Below, one piece after another: positions 34,742-43,158 of a DNA stretch of 64,000 nucleotides. The position numbers were made by a program, and so were the translations under genes. Each line of letters begins with the position of its first letter. Positions within the stretch are counted from its first letter, which is position 1. The DNA is from Burkholderia contaminans (lineage in GTDB: Bacteria; Pseudomonadota; Gammaproteobacteria; Burkholderiales; Burkholderiaceae). The stretch lies in assembly GCF_029633825.1 (NCBI RefSeq), contig NZ_CP090642.1:930001-994000 (forward strand). The letters are read 5' to 3'. The notes beneath the pieces are model-generated. The model did not search any database, had not been told where the DNA came from, and saw only the letters and a program-made list of their open reading frames with translations.

Positions 34742-35671
34742 GTGAAGGCCAAACCGCTCCCTCCCGTCTACGCGCTGCGCGCGTTCGAAAGCGCCGCGCG
34801 CACCGGCTCGTTTACGCTGGCTGCCGAGGAACTGAGCCTCACGCAAAGCGCGGTGAGCAAGCACGTGAGGACGCTCGAGGCGTACTTCGGACGGAAACTG
34901 TTCGTCCGGCACGGCCCGAAAATGACCGTGACGGCGGAAGCGCACATCTTCGCGTCGGGCCTGCGCCGCGGCTTCCGGCAGATCGAGGAAGCCTGCGTGC
35001 TGTTCCAGTCGCAGCGCGACGTGCTGCGGCTCAAGGCGCCGTCCACGCTCACGATGCGCTGGCTGCTCGACGCACTGGCCGCGTTTCGCGACACGCGGCC
35101 CGCGTTCGAGGTGCAGATCGCGAGCGTGTGGATGGACGTCGATACCGTCGATTTCTTCAGCGAATCCTACGATTGCGCGATCCTGCTCGGCGCAGGCAAG
35201 TTCGGCGAGGCCACGCAGTGCGTGAAGCTGTTCGACGAATGGCTGATTCCGGTGTGCTCGCGGGCAACCGCGACGGTCGCACGCACGAATCCGGCGGCGT
35301 GCGAGCTGATCCACCCGTCGCCCGACCGGCGTGACTGGCGCCGCTGGCTCAAGGGCAGCGGGCATGATCTCGACGTGGACATCACGCGCGGGCAGGTGTT
35401 CGACATGCTCGAACAGGGGATCGCGGCGGCGATTGCCGGCCACGGCATCTCGATCGGCGATCTCGCGCTGTGTGCGACGGCCATCGACGAGAAGCAGCTC
35501 GTGCTGCCGTTCAAGACCGCCGTCAATACGGGGGACGCGTACTACCTCGTCTGGCCGGACGACTCCGCCAAGGCCGCGCAGGTGCGCGACCTGCTCGCGT
35601 TCCTGGAGCGCCGGATGCCGCGCCTGACGTTTCCAGGCATCCGCTTCAACGGTCCGGGCCAGGACCTGTGA
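34742..35671 (+). CDS. LysR-type regulator, GcvA-like
   Basis: A 309-residue regulator with a GTG start. The winged helix is at residues 8-65 (YALRAFESAARTGSFTLAAEELSLTQSAVSKHVRTLE) and the effector domain shows the GcvA-type pattern (LKAPSTLTMRWL, DLDVDITRGQVFDMLEQGIAAAIAGHG). Divergent from the LysE exporter with a 165-base spacer, so it probably controls that gene. The spacer holds an AT-rich ATTCATATTCGAA stretch near 34723-34736, a possible T-N11-A box. Confidence 0.93.
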   Translation: MKAKPLPPVYALRAFESAARTGSFTLAAEELSLTQSAVSKHVRTLEAYFGRKLFVRHGPKMTVTAEAHIFASGLRRGFRQIEEACVLFQSQRDVLRLKAPSTLTMRWLLDALAAFRDTRPAFEVQIASVWMDVDTVDFFSESYDCAILLGAGKFGEATQCVKLFDEWLIPVCSRATATVARTNPAACELIHPSPDRRDWRRWLKGSGHDLDVDITRGQVFDMLEQGIAAAIAGHGISIGDLALCATAIDEKQLVLPFKTAVNTGDAYYLVWPDDSAKAAQVRDLLAFLERRMPRLTFPGIRFNGPGQDL

Positions 35672-35738
35672 TCCGGCCGCGTGGCCGCGTGGCCGACGGC
35701 GCGACGGGCCTACCGCGCGCCGCCGGCCCGCAATGGCA

Positions 35739-35765
35739 GCGCAGGCCGCCGAAGCGGGCCTGCGC
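35739..35765. terminator. bidirectional hairpin between convergent genes
   Basis: GCGCAGGCC (35739-35747) pairs perfectly with GGCCTGCGC (35757-35765), 9-base loop, in the 100-base gap between the ends of the LysR gene and the alpha/beta hydrolase. No long T-run on either side, so termination efficiency is uncertain. Confidence 0.45.
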
Positions 35766-35773
35766 TCACACCG

Positions 35774-36610
35774 TTACGCCTGCACGAACGCCAGCAGGTC
35801 GGCGTTGAGGACGTCGGCGTTGACGGTCAGCATCCCGTGCGAGTAGCCCGGGTACGTCTTCAGCGTGCCGTTCTTCAGCAGCTTGATCGACTTCAGCGCG
35901 GCATCCGCGATCGGCACGATCTGGTCGTCTTCGCCATGCAGCACGAGCGTCGGGACGGAGATCGACTTCAGGTCTTCGGTCTGGTCCGTTTCCGAAAACG
36001 CCTTGATGCCCTCGTAATGCGCCTTGGCGCTGCCTTCCATCCCCTGTCGCCACCAGTTGCGGATCACGCCCTGATGCACGGTTGCACCTTCGCGGTTGAA
36101 CCCGTAGAACGGGCCGCTCGGCACATCGAGGAAGAACTGCGCGCGATTGTCGGCGAGCGCTTTCCGGAAGCCGTCGAACACCTCGATCGGCAAGCCTTCC
36201 GGGTTCGCTTCGGTTTTCAGCATCAGCGGCGGCACCGCGCTGACCAGCACCGCTTTCGCGACGCGGCCGGCCGGTTCGCCATGCTTCGCGACGTAGCGCG
36301 CCACTTCGCCGCCGCCGGTCGAGTGGCCGATGTGCACCGCATTGCGCAGGTCGAGCGCTTCGACGACCGCGAACGCGTCCGCCGCGTAATGATCCATGTC
36401 GTGGCCGTCCGACACCTGCGCCGACCGGCCGTGGCCGCGCCGGTCGTGCGCCACGACGCGATAGCCCTTCTGGACGAAGAAGAGCATCTGCGCGTCCCAG
36501 TCGTCCGCGGACAACGGCCAGCCATGATGGAAGACGATGGGCTGCGCGTCCTTCGGGCCCCAGTCCTTGTAGAAAATCTCGACGTGATCCTTCGTTGTGA
36601 CGTATGGCAT
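35774..36610 (-). CDS. alpha/beta hydrolase, non-haem chloroperoxidase type
   Basis: A 278-residue cytosolic hydrolase. The nucleophile is Ser97 in GHSTGG, the acid lies in GEDDQIVP and the base is His in YSHGM. HHGWPLSADDWDAQM and [11 protein letters not shown] are typical of the cofactor-free haloperoxidase/arylesterase group, which also acts on esters and peracids. It resembles the exported protein at 52586-53566 along its length, so the window holds two paralogues. Confidence 0.9.
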   Translation of the reverse strand: MPYVTTKDHVEIFYKDWGPKDAQPIVFHHGWPLSADDWDAQMLFFVQKGYRVVAHDRRGHGRSAQVSDGHDMDHYAADAFAVVEALDLRNAVHIGHSTGGGEVARYVAKHGEPAGRVAKAVLVSAVPPLMLKTEANPEGLPIEVFDGFRKALADNRAQFFLDVPSGPFYGFNREGATVHQGVIRNWWRQGMEGSAKAHYEGIKAFSETDQTEDLKSISVPTLVLHGEDDQIVPIADAALKSIKLLKNGTLKTYPGYSHGMLTVNADVLNADLLAFVQA

Positions 36611-36780
36611 CGCGATGGACTCCTGTAAGGTGGTTGAATTCGGCGCGGTGGCCGGCAGCCATTATCGAACAGGTTTGTTAAACGATGATGCCAGGATGCG
36701 AATGATCATCGTCAATTTCATCGACGTGGACGAATTCGCTACGGGCGAACGATCGTGCATCGCCGCGCTTCAACCGCACG

Positions 36781-37611
36781 TCAACCGTCCGTCGACACCG
36801 TCACAGCCTCCCACGCGCGAATTTCCGCGTCCAGCGCCGCCAGCTTGCCGCGTACCAGCCGCAGCGCATCGCTGCCGAGCAGCAAATGCGCGGGCGGATG
36901 TTCCGCCGCGATCGCCGCGAGCATCGCCCGCGCGGCCTTCGCGGGATCGCCCGGCTGCTTGCCGCTCTTCTCTTCGCGCGCCTGGCGGATCGGGTCGAAC
37001 AGCGCGTTGTAGTCGGCGATCGAGCGCGGCGTGCGCGCCATCGAGCGGCCCGCCCAGTCGGTGCGGAACGAACCCGGCGCCACGGCCGTCACCGCGATGC
37101 CGAATGGTTCGAGCTCCTTGCCGACGGTTTCGGTAATGCCTTCCAGCGCGAACTTGCTGCCGCAGTAGTAAGCGATGCCCGGCATCGTGATGTGGCCGCC
37201 CATCGACGTGATGTTGAGGATGTGGCCACGCCGCCGCTCGCGCATGGTCGGGATGACCGCCTTCATCATCGCGACCGCGCCGAACACGTTCACGTCGAAC
37301 TGCCGGCGCATCTCCGCGAGCGACGCTTCTTCCATGATCCCTTCGTGCCCGTAGCCGGCGTTGTTCACCAGGATGTCGACGGGCCCGACGTTCGCCTCGA
37401 TTTCAGCGACGACCCCGTCGATGCGATCGAAGTCGGTCACGTCGAGCACCCGCGCGAACGCCTGCGCGGACAGTGCTTCAAAATCCTGCGCCGCCTGCGC
37501 GCTTCGCACGGTGCCAACGACCGTGTAACCCGCCGCGAGGGCCTCCTGCGCGAGCGCGCGGCCAAAGCCGCTGCTGACGCCAGTAATGAGCATGAGCTTG
37601 CCGGATGCCAT
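36781..37611 (-). CDS. short-chain dehydrogenase/reductase
   Basis: A 276-residue classical SDR. The NAD(P) motif is TGVSSGFG (residues 10-17), NNAGYG follows at about 87, and the catalytic set is Ser (NITSMGG), Tyr and Lys (YYCGSKFALEG). Arg after the second strand (VRSAQ) hints at NADPH preference. Substrate unknown. Divergent from an AraC regulator whose start is about 95 bases away, a frequent pairing for this SDR group. Confidence 0.9.
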   Translation of the reverse strand: MASGKLMLITGVSSGFGRALAQEALAAGYTVVGTVRSAQAAQDFEALSAQAFARVLDVTDFDRIDGVVAEIEANVGPVDILVNNAGYGHEGIMEEASLAEMRRQFDVNVFGAVAMMKAVIPTMRERRRGHILNITSMGGHITMPGIAYYCGSKFALEGITETVGKELEPFGIAVTAVAPGSFRTDWAGRSMARTPRSIADYNALFDPIRQAREEKSGKQPGDPAKAARAMLAAIAAEHPPAHLLLGSDALRLVRGKLAALDAEIRAWEAVTVSTDG

Positions 37612-37705
37612 GTGAGCTTCTCCCGAATGTCGACTGGAGCGTGCATACTAGTCTGATGAGCTACGTCGAATAAGCCCGATTCCGCTGATTTTCTTGCACA
37701 AAACT

Positions 37706-38677
37706 ATGAGCGCCGATCCCATCCCTGCCCGATCCCCGTCGCTGCCGCCGCGCGACCGGAAGCGCCTGGTGACGCTGCTGCGCACGCTGGCGCCCGACGA
37801 AGGCTACAACCTGACGGCGCTGCCGAGCGTGCGCATCCTGCGTTCGAACCGCGCGCTGTCGCGCACGCCGGTGCTGTACGACCCGGGCATCGTGATCGTG
37901 TGCCAGGGATCGAAGCGCGGCTACTTCGGCGGCGAGCGCTATCTGTACGACGCGCACCACTATCTGGCCGTGTCGGTGCCCGTGCCGTTCAGCATGGAGA
38001 CCGACGCCACGCCCGAGCGCCCGCTGCTCGCGCTGTACCTGCACCTCGATTTCACGCTGGCCGCCGAACTCGCGGCGCAGATCGACCGCGCCGGCACGGC
38101 GGAGCCCGTGCAGGCGCCCAGGAGCATGATGTCGACGCCGATGGATGAAACGATGCACGCGTCGGTGCTGCGTTTCGTGGAGGCGTTGCACCGGCCGCTC
38201 GACGCCGCGGTGCTCGGCCCGGCGCTGCTGCGCGAGCTGTATTTCCGCGTGCTCACCGGCGCGCAGGGCAGCGCGATGCGCAGCGCGCTGGCGATGCGCG
38301 GGCAGTTCGGCCGGATCGGCCGGTCGTTGCGCGTGATCCACGCCGATTACGCGCAGCCGCTCGACGTGCCGCAACTGGCCGACGCAGCCGGCATGAGCGT
38401 GCCGAGCTTTCACAGCCACTTCAAGGCGATCACGCAGGTGTCGCCGATGCAGTACCTGAAGTCGACACGGCTGCATCAGGCGCGCTTGCTGATGGTGCGC
38501 GAGGACCTGACGGCCGAGGCGGCCGGCTATGCGGTCGGCTATGCGAGCCCGTCGCAGTTCAGCCGCGAATTCAAGCGCCTGTTCGGCCTGACGCCGGCGA
38601 AGGAAACGCAGCGCATGCGCGAAAGCTTCGCGATTCCGGAAGCCTTCGAGGATGCGGAATTCGTGTCGTCGCATTGA
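37706..38677 (+). CDS. AraC-family regulator with AraC_N sensor domain
   Basis: A 323-residue protein. Residues 30-190 form the N-terminal sensor (YDPGIVIVCQGSKRGYFGGERYLYDAHHYLAVSVPVPF), and residues 215-310 hold two helix-turn-helix motifs (LADAAGMSVPSFHSHFKAITQVSPMQYLK and AVGYASPSQFSREFKRLFG). It is divergent from the SDR gene and likely controls it. I use ATG 37706; a TTG 12 bases upstream is the only alternative. Confidence 0.92.
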   Translation: MSADPIPARSPSLPPRDRKRLVTLLRTLAPDEGYNLTALPSVRILRSNRALSRTPVLYDPGIVIVCQGSKRGYFGGERYLYDAHHYLAVSVPVPFSMETDATPERPLLALYLHLDFTLAAELAAQIDRAGTAEPVQAPRSMMSTPMDETMHASVLRFVEALHRPLDAAVLGPALLRELYFRVLTGAQGSAMRSALAMRGQFGRIGRSLRVIHADYAQPLDVPQLADAAGMSVPSFHSHFKAITQVSPMQYLKSTRLHQARLLMVREDLTAEAAGYAVGYASPSQFSREFKRLFGLTPAKETQRMRESFAIPEAFEDAEFVSSH

Positions 38678-38709
38678 CGTGCGTCGGCATGCAGCCGTCA
38701 CGCATGCCG

Positions 38710-39378
38710 TCAACGCATCGCATCGCGGACCAGACCGGCGAGCGACCTCAGGATGAGCGCCGTCACGCCCCAGATGTCCTGCGCCTGCTCCGCCCAGTAC
38801 CATGCGCCCGTGCGTTCGCCGTCCGTGTATTGCCGCAGCAGATCCGGATTCAGCAGCACGGCGAACGGAAACTCGAAGATCTCCGCGACTTCCGCGGGCG
38901 CCGCCTCCCATCTCGCCGTTTCCGGCACGATGCCGATCACGGGAAAGATCGCGTGATTGCGCTTTCTGGTTTTGTGGATCGGCAAGCTGCCGACCACACG
39001 GACCGCATCGGGTGCGAGGCGGATTTCCTCGAACGCCTCGCGCAAGGCGGTCGTACCGATATCGCGGTCGGACTCGGCCGGGCGTCCGCCCGGGAAACTC
39101 ACATGCGACGAGTATTCGCTGAGGTCCGACGCGCGTATGGTCAGCAGGATCGTCGGCTCGCGCCGTGCGACGATCGCGACCAGCACCGCCGAGAATTTCC
39201 ACTGGCCATCGTTGTCCGCGAGGGTTTGCTTCGCGGTCGGCCAATCGGTGCCGGCAGGGATGCCGTGGCTTTCCACGCCACGGACGATCGCGTTCAGGAG
39301 CGTCTGCGGCGAGCCGGTTTCCGCATCCGCGCCGGCCAACCCGCCGCCGGTATTCAGGACGCTTTTTTCGGGTTCCAT
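38710..39378 (-). CDS. Nudix hydrolase, CoA pyrophosphatase-like
   Basis: A 222-residue Nudix enzyme. The Nudix box is FPGGRPAESDRDIG then ALREAFEEIRL, and the following VVGSLPIHKTRKRNHAIFPVIG fits the CoA-diphosphatase group (NudL). The start is placed at MEPEKSV behind a GGAGGAAG box; the frame runs 42 codons further up without similarity. It is convergent with the AraC gene. Substrate assignment to CoA is family-based inference. Confidence 0.85.
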   Translation of the reverse strand: MEPEKSVLNTGGGLAGADAETGSPQTLLNAIVRGVESHGIPAGTDWPTAKQTLADNDGQWKFSAVLVAIVARREPTILLTIRASDLSEYSSHVSFPGGRPAESDRDIGTTALREAFEEIRLAPDAVRVVGSLPIHKTRKRNHAIFPVIGIVPETARWEAAPAEVAEIFEFPFAVLLNPDLLRQYTDGERTGAWYWAEQAQDIWGVTALILRSLAGLVRDAMR

Positions 39379-39666
39379 GTCTTCCTCCTGCGTGCGGCCA
39401 CCGGCACGCGCCGAGCGACACTGAACCCGACACGTGTTGCATGGGCACGGCGTGGTTATGGCCAATCCGATGAGCCCCTGTTCACACGCGATCGCAAATG
39501 ACACGCGCGAGCGCGTGAATGCCTGCTCCAGCGCAAAGACATCCGCAAGCGTTGTGTATCGTCGAATGCCGGAACCGGATCGCCGTCGATCAACGGAGCA
39601 ACCCGATCATGCACGAAAAATGAATCTCGGATCGGTCGCCCGCTCGCACGCGCGTCGCGCCGGCGC

Positions 39667-40872
39667 TCAAGCGGCGGAGGTCGGCTCGCTCCGCGCATCG
39701 ACGCTCGCCGATGCGGTACCGATCAACCCGGCTGCCGCGATTGCCGCAGCCGCCACGCCCATCATCGCGCCCCACCCCACTCGCGCGTTGAGCCACCCCG
39801 CCGCCGCCGCACCGCCGGCACCGGCCGCGTAGTAGAGCGTCAGATACGCCGCGCTCAATGCCCCGGCCCGGTCCGGCTGAATCGCAACGACTCGTGTCTG
39901 ATTCGCGACCTGCGCGGCAAAGCAGCCGGCATCGAACAGGGCCAGCCCCGCGCCCAGCCATCCCGGACGACCGAGCGCAGCGCCGAGCAGCAACGCCGAC
40001 ACGGCCGCCACGAAGAGGCCGCCGCCGATGACCACGCGATCGCCGAACCGGTCGGCGAGTTTTCCGGCCACGCGCGTCACGCCGAGACCGAGCACGCCCG
40101 CGAGACTGTACGCACCGATCGCCGCGGCACCGAGCCGATACGGCGGCTCGGCCAGGCGAAGCGCGAGCCCCACCCAGACCAGGTTGAACGCGAAGAACCA
40201 GAGCATGCCGGCGCCGGTGCGGCGCCTCAACCGAGCACTGTCGCGCAGCAACCGCGGCATGGCGCCAATCGCGTTCGCACGGCCGGGCAGCCCTGCCGGC
40301 AGGCCGCCGGGCAACAGCGCGGCAGCGCCGATGGCGGCCAGCGCAACGCACCCGGCCAGTGCGAGCAAAGCGCCGCGCCATCCGCACCATTGCGACAGCA
40401 CGCCGCCCGCGAAACGGCTCAGCAGGATCCCGGCGGAAATGCCCGCCGACACGGCCCCCATCGCCACGCCGCGCCGTTGCGGATCCGCATGTTTGCCAGC
40501 GACGGCGCTGCATTGCGCCGCTACCGTCGTTGCCGCGCCCACCAGAAAGAAGCCGGCCTCGAGCGCGAGCGGCCCGGGCGACCACGACGCGCACGCCAGC
40601 AACAACGCGAGCGCGCCCATCTGCGTCGAGACGAGCGCGCGCGGACTGAACCGGTCGACCAGCGGCACCAGCCATGCAAGACCGACCAGATAACCGAGCA
40701 TCGTCACCGACGCGAGGGAAGCCATGCGCGACGCGGCCACGCCGAACTCGCTAGCGATGGCCGACAGCGACGGCTGCAGCGCATAGCCGTTTGCGATCGC
40801 CACGCCGGCCGCCAGTGCGAGCGCGCCCGTCGCGGTGCGGGACAGCGGCACGCGGTTGCCGGCGACGCTCAT
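39667..40872 (-). CDS. MFS transporter
   Basis: A 401-residue transporter with about 12 helices. Seen: ALQPSLSAIASEFG after helix 1, the loop-2 motif LVGLAWLVPLVDRFSPRALV, and a second-half repeat GKLADRFGDRVVIGG. Substrate unknown; the group includes drug and sugar exporters. Its ATG overlaps the stop of the RidA gene (ATGA), so it is the second gene of an operon that faces a TrmB-like regulator. Confidence 0.88.
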   Translation of the reverse strand: MSVAGNRVPLSRTATGALALAAGVAIANGYALQPSLSAIASEFGVAASRMASLASVTMLGYLVGLAWLVPLVDRFSPRALVSTQMGALALLLACASWSPGPLALEAGFFLVGAATTVAAQCSAVAGKHADPQRRGVAMGAVSAGISAGILLSRFAGGVLSQWCGWRGALLALAGCVALAAIGAAALLPGGLPAGLPGRANAIGAMPRLLRDSARLRRRTGAGMLWFFAFNLVWVGLALRLAEPPYRLGAAAIGAYSLAGVLGLGVTRVAGKLADRFGDRVVIGGGLFVAAVSALLLGAALGRPGWLGAGLALFDAGCFAAQVANQTRVVAIQPDRAGALSAAYLTLYYAAGAGGAAAAGWLNARVGWGAMMGVAAAAIAAAGLIGTASASVDARSEPTSAA

Positions 40873-41234
40873 GCCGCGGCCCTGACCGCGATCGCCTCGA
40901 CTTCGACCAGGATGTCCGGATCGACGAACGGAAGCGCATGCACGAGCGAAAACGCCGGCCGGATATCGCCGTAGATTTCTCCATGCGCGCGCGCCGCGGC
41001 TTCCCAGTTGTCGAAATCCGCGACCACCAGGCGGCTCTGGACGACGTCCGACAACGAGAACCCGCTGTCCGCCAGCACCCGGTCGATCGTCGCCAGCGCA
41101 TCGCGTGTCTGCGCATAGACGTCCGCGCCTTTGCCGGCGGTCCCCGAAATGTAGATGGTGTTGTCGACGACCACGGCGCGCGAGTAGCCGACCTTGGGCT
41201 CCCACGGAGAGCCAGTACTGATCCGTTTACGCAT
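40869..41234 (-). CDS. RidA/YjgF family protein
   Basis: A 121-residue RidA-like protein starting MRKRISTGSPWEPKVGYSRAVVV, behind a strong GGAGGG box 9 bases upstream. It has the family strands NTIYISGTAG and VEVEAIAV. True RidA deaminases use an Arg near residue 105; the end here reads VEVEAIAVRAAA without the usual RxxLP, so enzyme activity on 2-aminoacrylate is not certain. Co-transcribed with the MFS gene. Confidence 0.85.
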   Translation of the reverse strand: MRKRISTGSPWEPKVGYSRAVVVDNTIYISGTAGKGADVYAQTRDALATIDRVLADSGFSLSDVVQSRLVVADFDNWEAAARAHGEIYGDIRPAFSLVHALPFVDPDILVEVEAIAVRAAA

Positions 41235-41271
41235 CTTGAAGATCCCTCCAGTCAGGTTGAGATACATAACC

Positions 41272-41319
41272 TACTACTTGGGTAGTAAGTTCGAGCGATT
41301 GTATACTACTGCGGTAGTT
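41272..41319. promoter_or_regulatory. paired TACTAC-N4-GTAGTW operator
   Basis: TACTAC-TTGG-GTAGTA at 41272-41287 and TACTAC-TGCG-GTAGTT at 41304-41319 are two matching inverted repeats, starts 32 bases apart (three helical turns). They lie in the 130-base spacer between the RidA-MFS operon and the TrmB-like gene, where its product should bind. The arrangement is seen; the binding is inferred. Confidence 0.75.
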
Positions 41320-41367
41320 AATCAAGGAGCCTCACGCACGTCGTCGTGGGCGCAGGAGCCGATACAC

Positions 41368-42186
41368 ATGAGCGAGAACACGGAGCTGATCACGTCGTTG
41401 ATCCGGCTTGGATTCACCCAGTACGAGGCGCAGGCCTACGCAGCCCTCGTCGGGCAGGCCGCGCTGACGGGCGCGGAAGTCGGCCGGCGCGCCGGCATGC
41501 CGCCCTCGAAGATCTACGAAACCCTGGGTCGCCTGGAAACGCGCGGGGCGGTGCTGGTCAACCGGTCGGAACCCGTCCGCTATGCGGCCGTACCCCACCG
41601 GGCGTTGCTCGAGGATCTGCGCACGCGCTTCAACGCGGATCTCGAACTGGCCGCGGGCGCACTCGACCGGCTGCCGGTCCAGCAGGAGCCGGGGCTCGTC
41701 TGGTCGTTGAGCGGACGGGAAGCGATCGCCAGCGCCTTCGCGCGCGTGATCGTCAATGCGAAAACGCAGATCTTCGCGGGCGTCTGGGACGAAGAGATCG
41801 ACGCTCTCGGGCCGCTGCTCGAGGCGGCCGCGGCGCGGGGCGTCGACACGCATGTGGCGATCTACGGCAATCGCACGCTCAACGGGCCGCGCCATTACGA
41901 CATGGCCAAATGCGGCGCCAGCGCGAGGCTCAGGCTGTCCGGCCGCCGGCTCGCCGTCGCGGTGGCGGACAACACCGAGGCCGTGGTGGCGGAATTCGGC
42001 GATCATTCACCCGATCACGCCACCTTGACGACCAATCCGGTCATCGCGCTGCTCGCAGTGGAGTACATCAAGGCGGACGTGAGCGGACGCGTGCTGATCG
42101 ACGCGATGAATCCGGCGGAGTACAGGAAAATCCTGAAACATCCCGACATGCAGGCGATGCTTGCGCCGCTCGACAAGCCGAGCTGA
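41368..42186 (+). CDS. TrmB-family transcriptional regulator
   Basis: A 272-residue protein with the TrmB helix-turn-helix at residues 8-75 (LIRLGFTQYEAQAYAALVG, AGMPPSKIYETLGRLETRGAVLV) and a C-terminal effector domain (GREAIASAFARVIVNAKTQIFAGVWDEEI). TrmB-type factors in archaea and bacteria sense sugars and repress or activate transporters. AGGAG stands 7 bases before ATG 41368; the frame opens upstream across the operator. Probably represses the divergent RidA-MFS operon. Confidence 0.88.
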   Translation: MSENTELITSLIRLGFTQYEAQAYAALVGQAALTGAEVGRRAGMPPSKIYETLGRLETRGAVLVNRSEPVRYAAVPHRALLEDLRTRFNADLELAAGALDRLPVQQEPGLVWSLSGREAIASAFARVIVNAKTQIFAGVWDEEIDALGPLLEAAAARGVDTHVAIYGNRTLNGPRHYDMAKCGASARLRLSGRRLAVAVADNTEAVVAEFGDHSPDHATLTTNPVIALLAVEYIKADVSGRVLIDAMNPAEYRKILKHPDMQAMLAPLDKPS

Positions 42187-42273
42187 CCCATGCGACGCCG
42201 CGCGGCCGCCGATGCATCGAGCCGCGCGCACCCCACTCGGGTACGGTCATCCCCCCACTCACGCGAGCGTCAA

Positions 42274-43131
42274 ATGCCTTCCTATGCCTTCCGCCTGCTG
42301 AACGTATTCGCCGAATCGACTTTCGGCGGCAACCCGCTTTGCGTATTCGAAGATGCGCGCGGCATGGACGACGCGACCATGCGGGCACTCGCGGTGCAGT
42401 TCAACCTGTCCGAAACGACCTTCGTGCTGCCGTCGGAGCGCGCGCATGCGCGGGTGCGCATCTTCACGCCGGGCCATGAGATGGCCTTTGCCGGCCATCC
42501 GACGCTCGGCACCGCGCATGTCGTGCGCGACCTGCAGCGTGCGGGCAACGCGCTCGCGCTCGAGTTCAAGGCTGGGGTGGTCGACGTGAGCGCGCACGAC
42601 GACGTGTGGACGTTCACCGCGCCGCACGCAGGCATGCCGAAGACGGCGCCGTGCGAATTGTCCGACGCCCGGACGGCGACCTTGCTCGGGCTGACGGAAG
42701 ACGATCTGCTCGCCCCGCCGATCTGGATCGACACCGGCGCCGACCAGTTGCTGGTCGCGCTCAAGGACCCCGCCGCCGTGCGCCGCGCGCAGCCGGACAG
42801 CGCATGCCTCGATATCTGGCCGACCAGCAGCCTCGGCCGCAAGACCGCCTACGTCTTCGCGTTCGATGCCGAGCGCCCGGGGACGGTGGTGTCGCGTTAC
42901 TTTTTCGTGAAGCAAGGCAGCGTCTCGGAAGATCCGGGCACGGGGTCGGCCTGCGCGAACCTCGGCGGTTGGCTGCTTGCGATGAAGCGCGACCTGCCGG
43001 CCGCGTTTCAGGTCGAACAGGGCGACGCGATCGGCCGACCCTGCCGGCTGCGGTTGTCGGTCAATGCGAGCGGTGAAATCGGCGTCGGCGGCCGCGTGAT
43101 CGAACTCGGGCGCGGCGTGGTCAACGTGTAA
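42274..43131 (+). CDS. PhzF-family isomerase-like protein
   Basis: A 285-residue PhzF-fold protein with the two-domain pattern: LNVFAESTFGGNPLCVF (catalytic-Glu equivalent region is NLSETTFVLP), FTPGHEMAFAGHPTLGTAHV and the C-terminal SVSEDPGTGSACANLG. PhzF itself isomerises dihydro-hydroxyanthranilate in phenazine synthesis; most members lack a known substrate, and no phenazine genes are nearby. 88 bases after the TrmB-like gene, so it could be co-transcribed. Confidence 0.9.
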   Translation: MPSYAFRLLNVFAESTFGGNPLCVFEDARGMDDATMRALAVQFNLSETTFVLPSERAHARVRIFTPGHEMAFAGHPTLGTAHVVRDLQRAGNALALEFKAGVVDVSAHDDVWTFTAPHAGMPKTAPCELSDARTATLLGLTEDDLLAPPIWIDTGADQLLVALKDPAAVRRAQPDSACLDIWPTSSLGRKTAYVFAFDAERPGTVVSRYFFVKQGSVSEDPGTGSACANLGGWLLAMKRDLPAAFQVEQGDAIGRPCRLRLSVNASGEIGVGGRVIELGRGVVNV

Positions 43132-43158
43132 CGGAGACGATCCGGCCCGCACCCCGGC

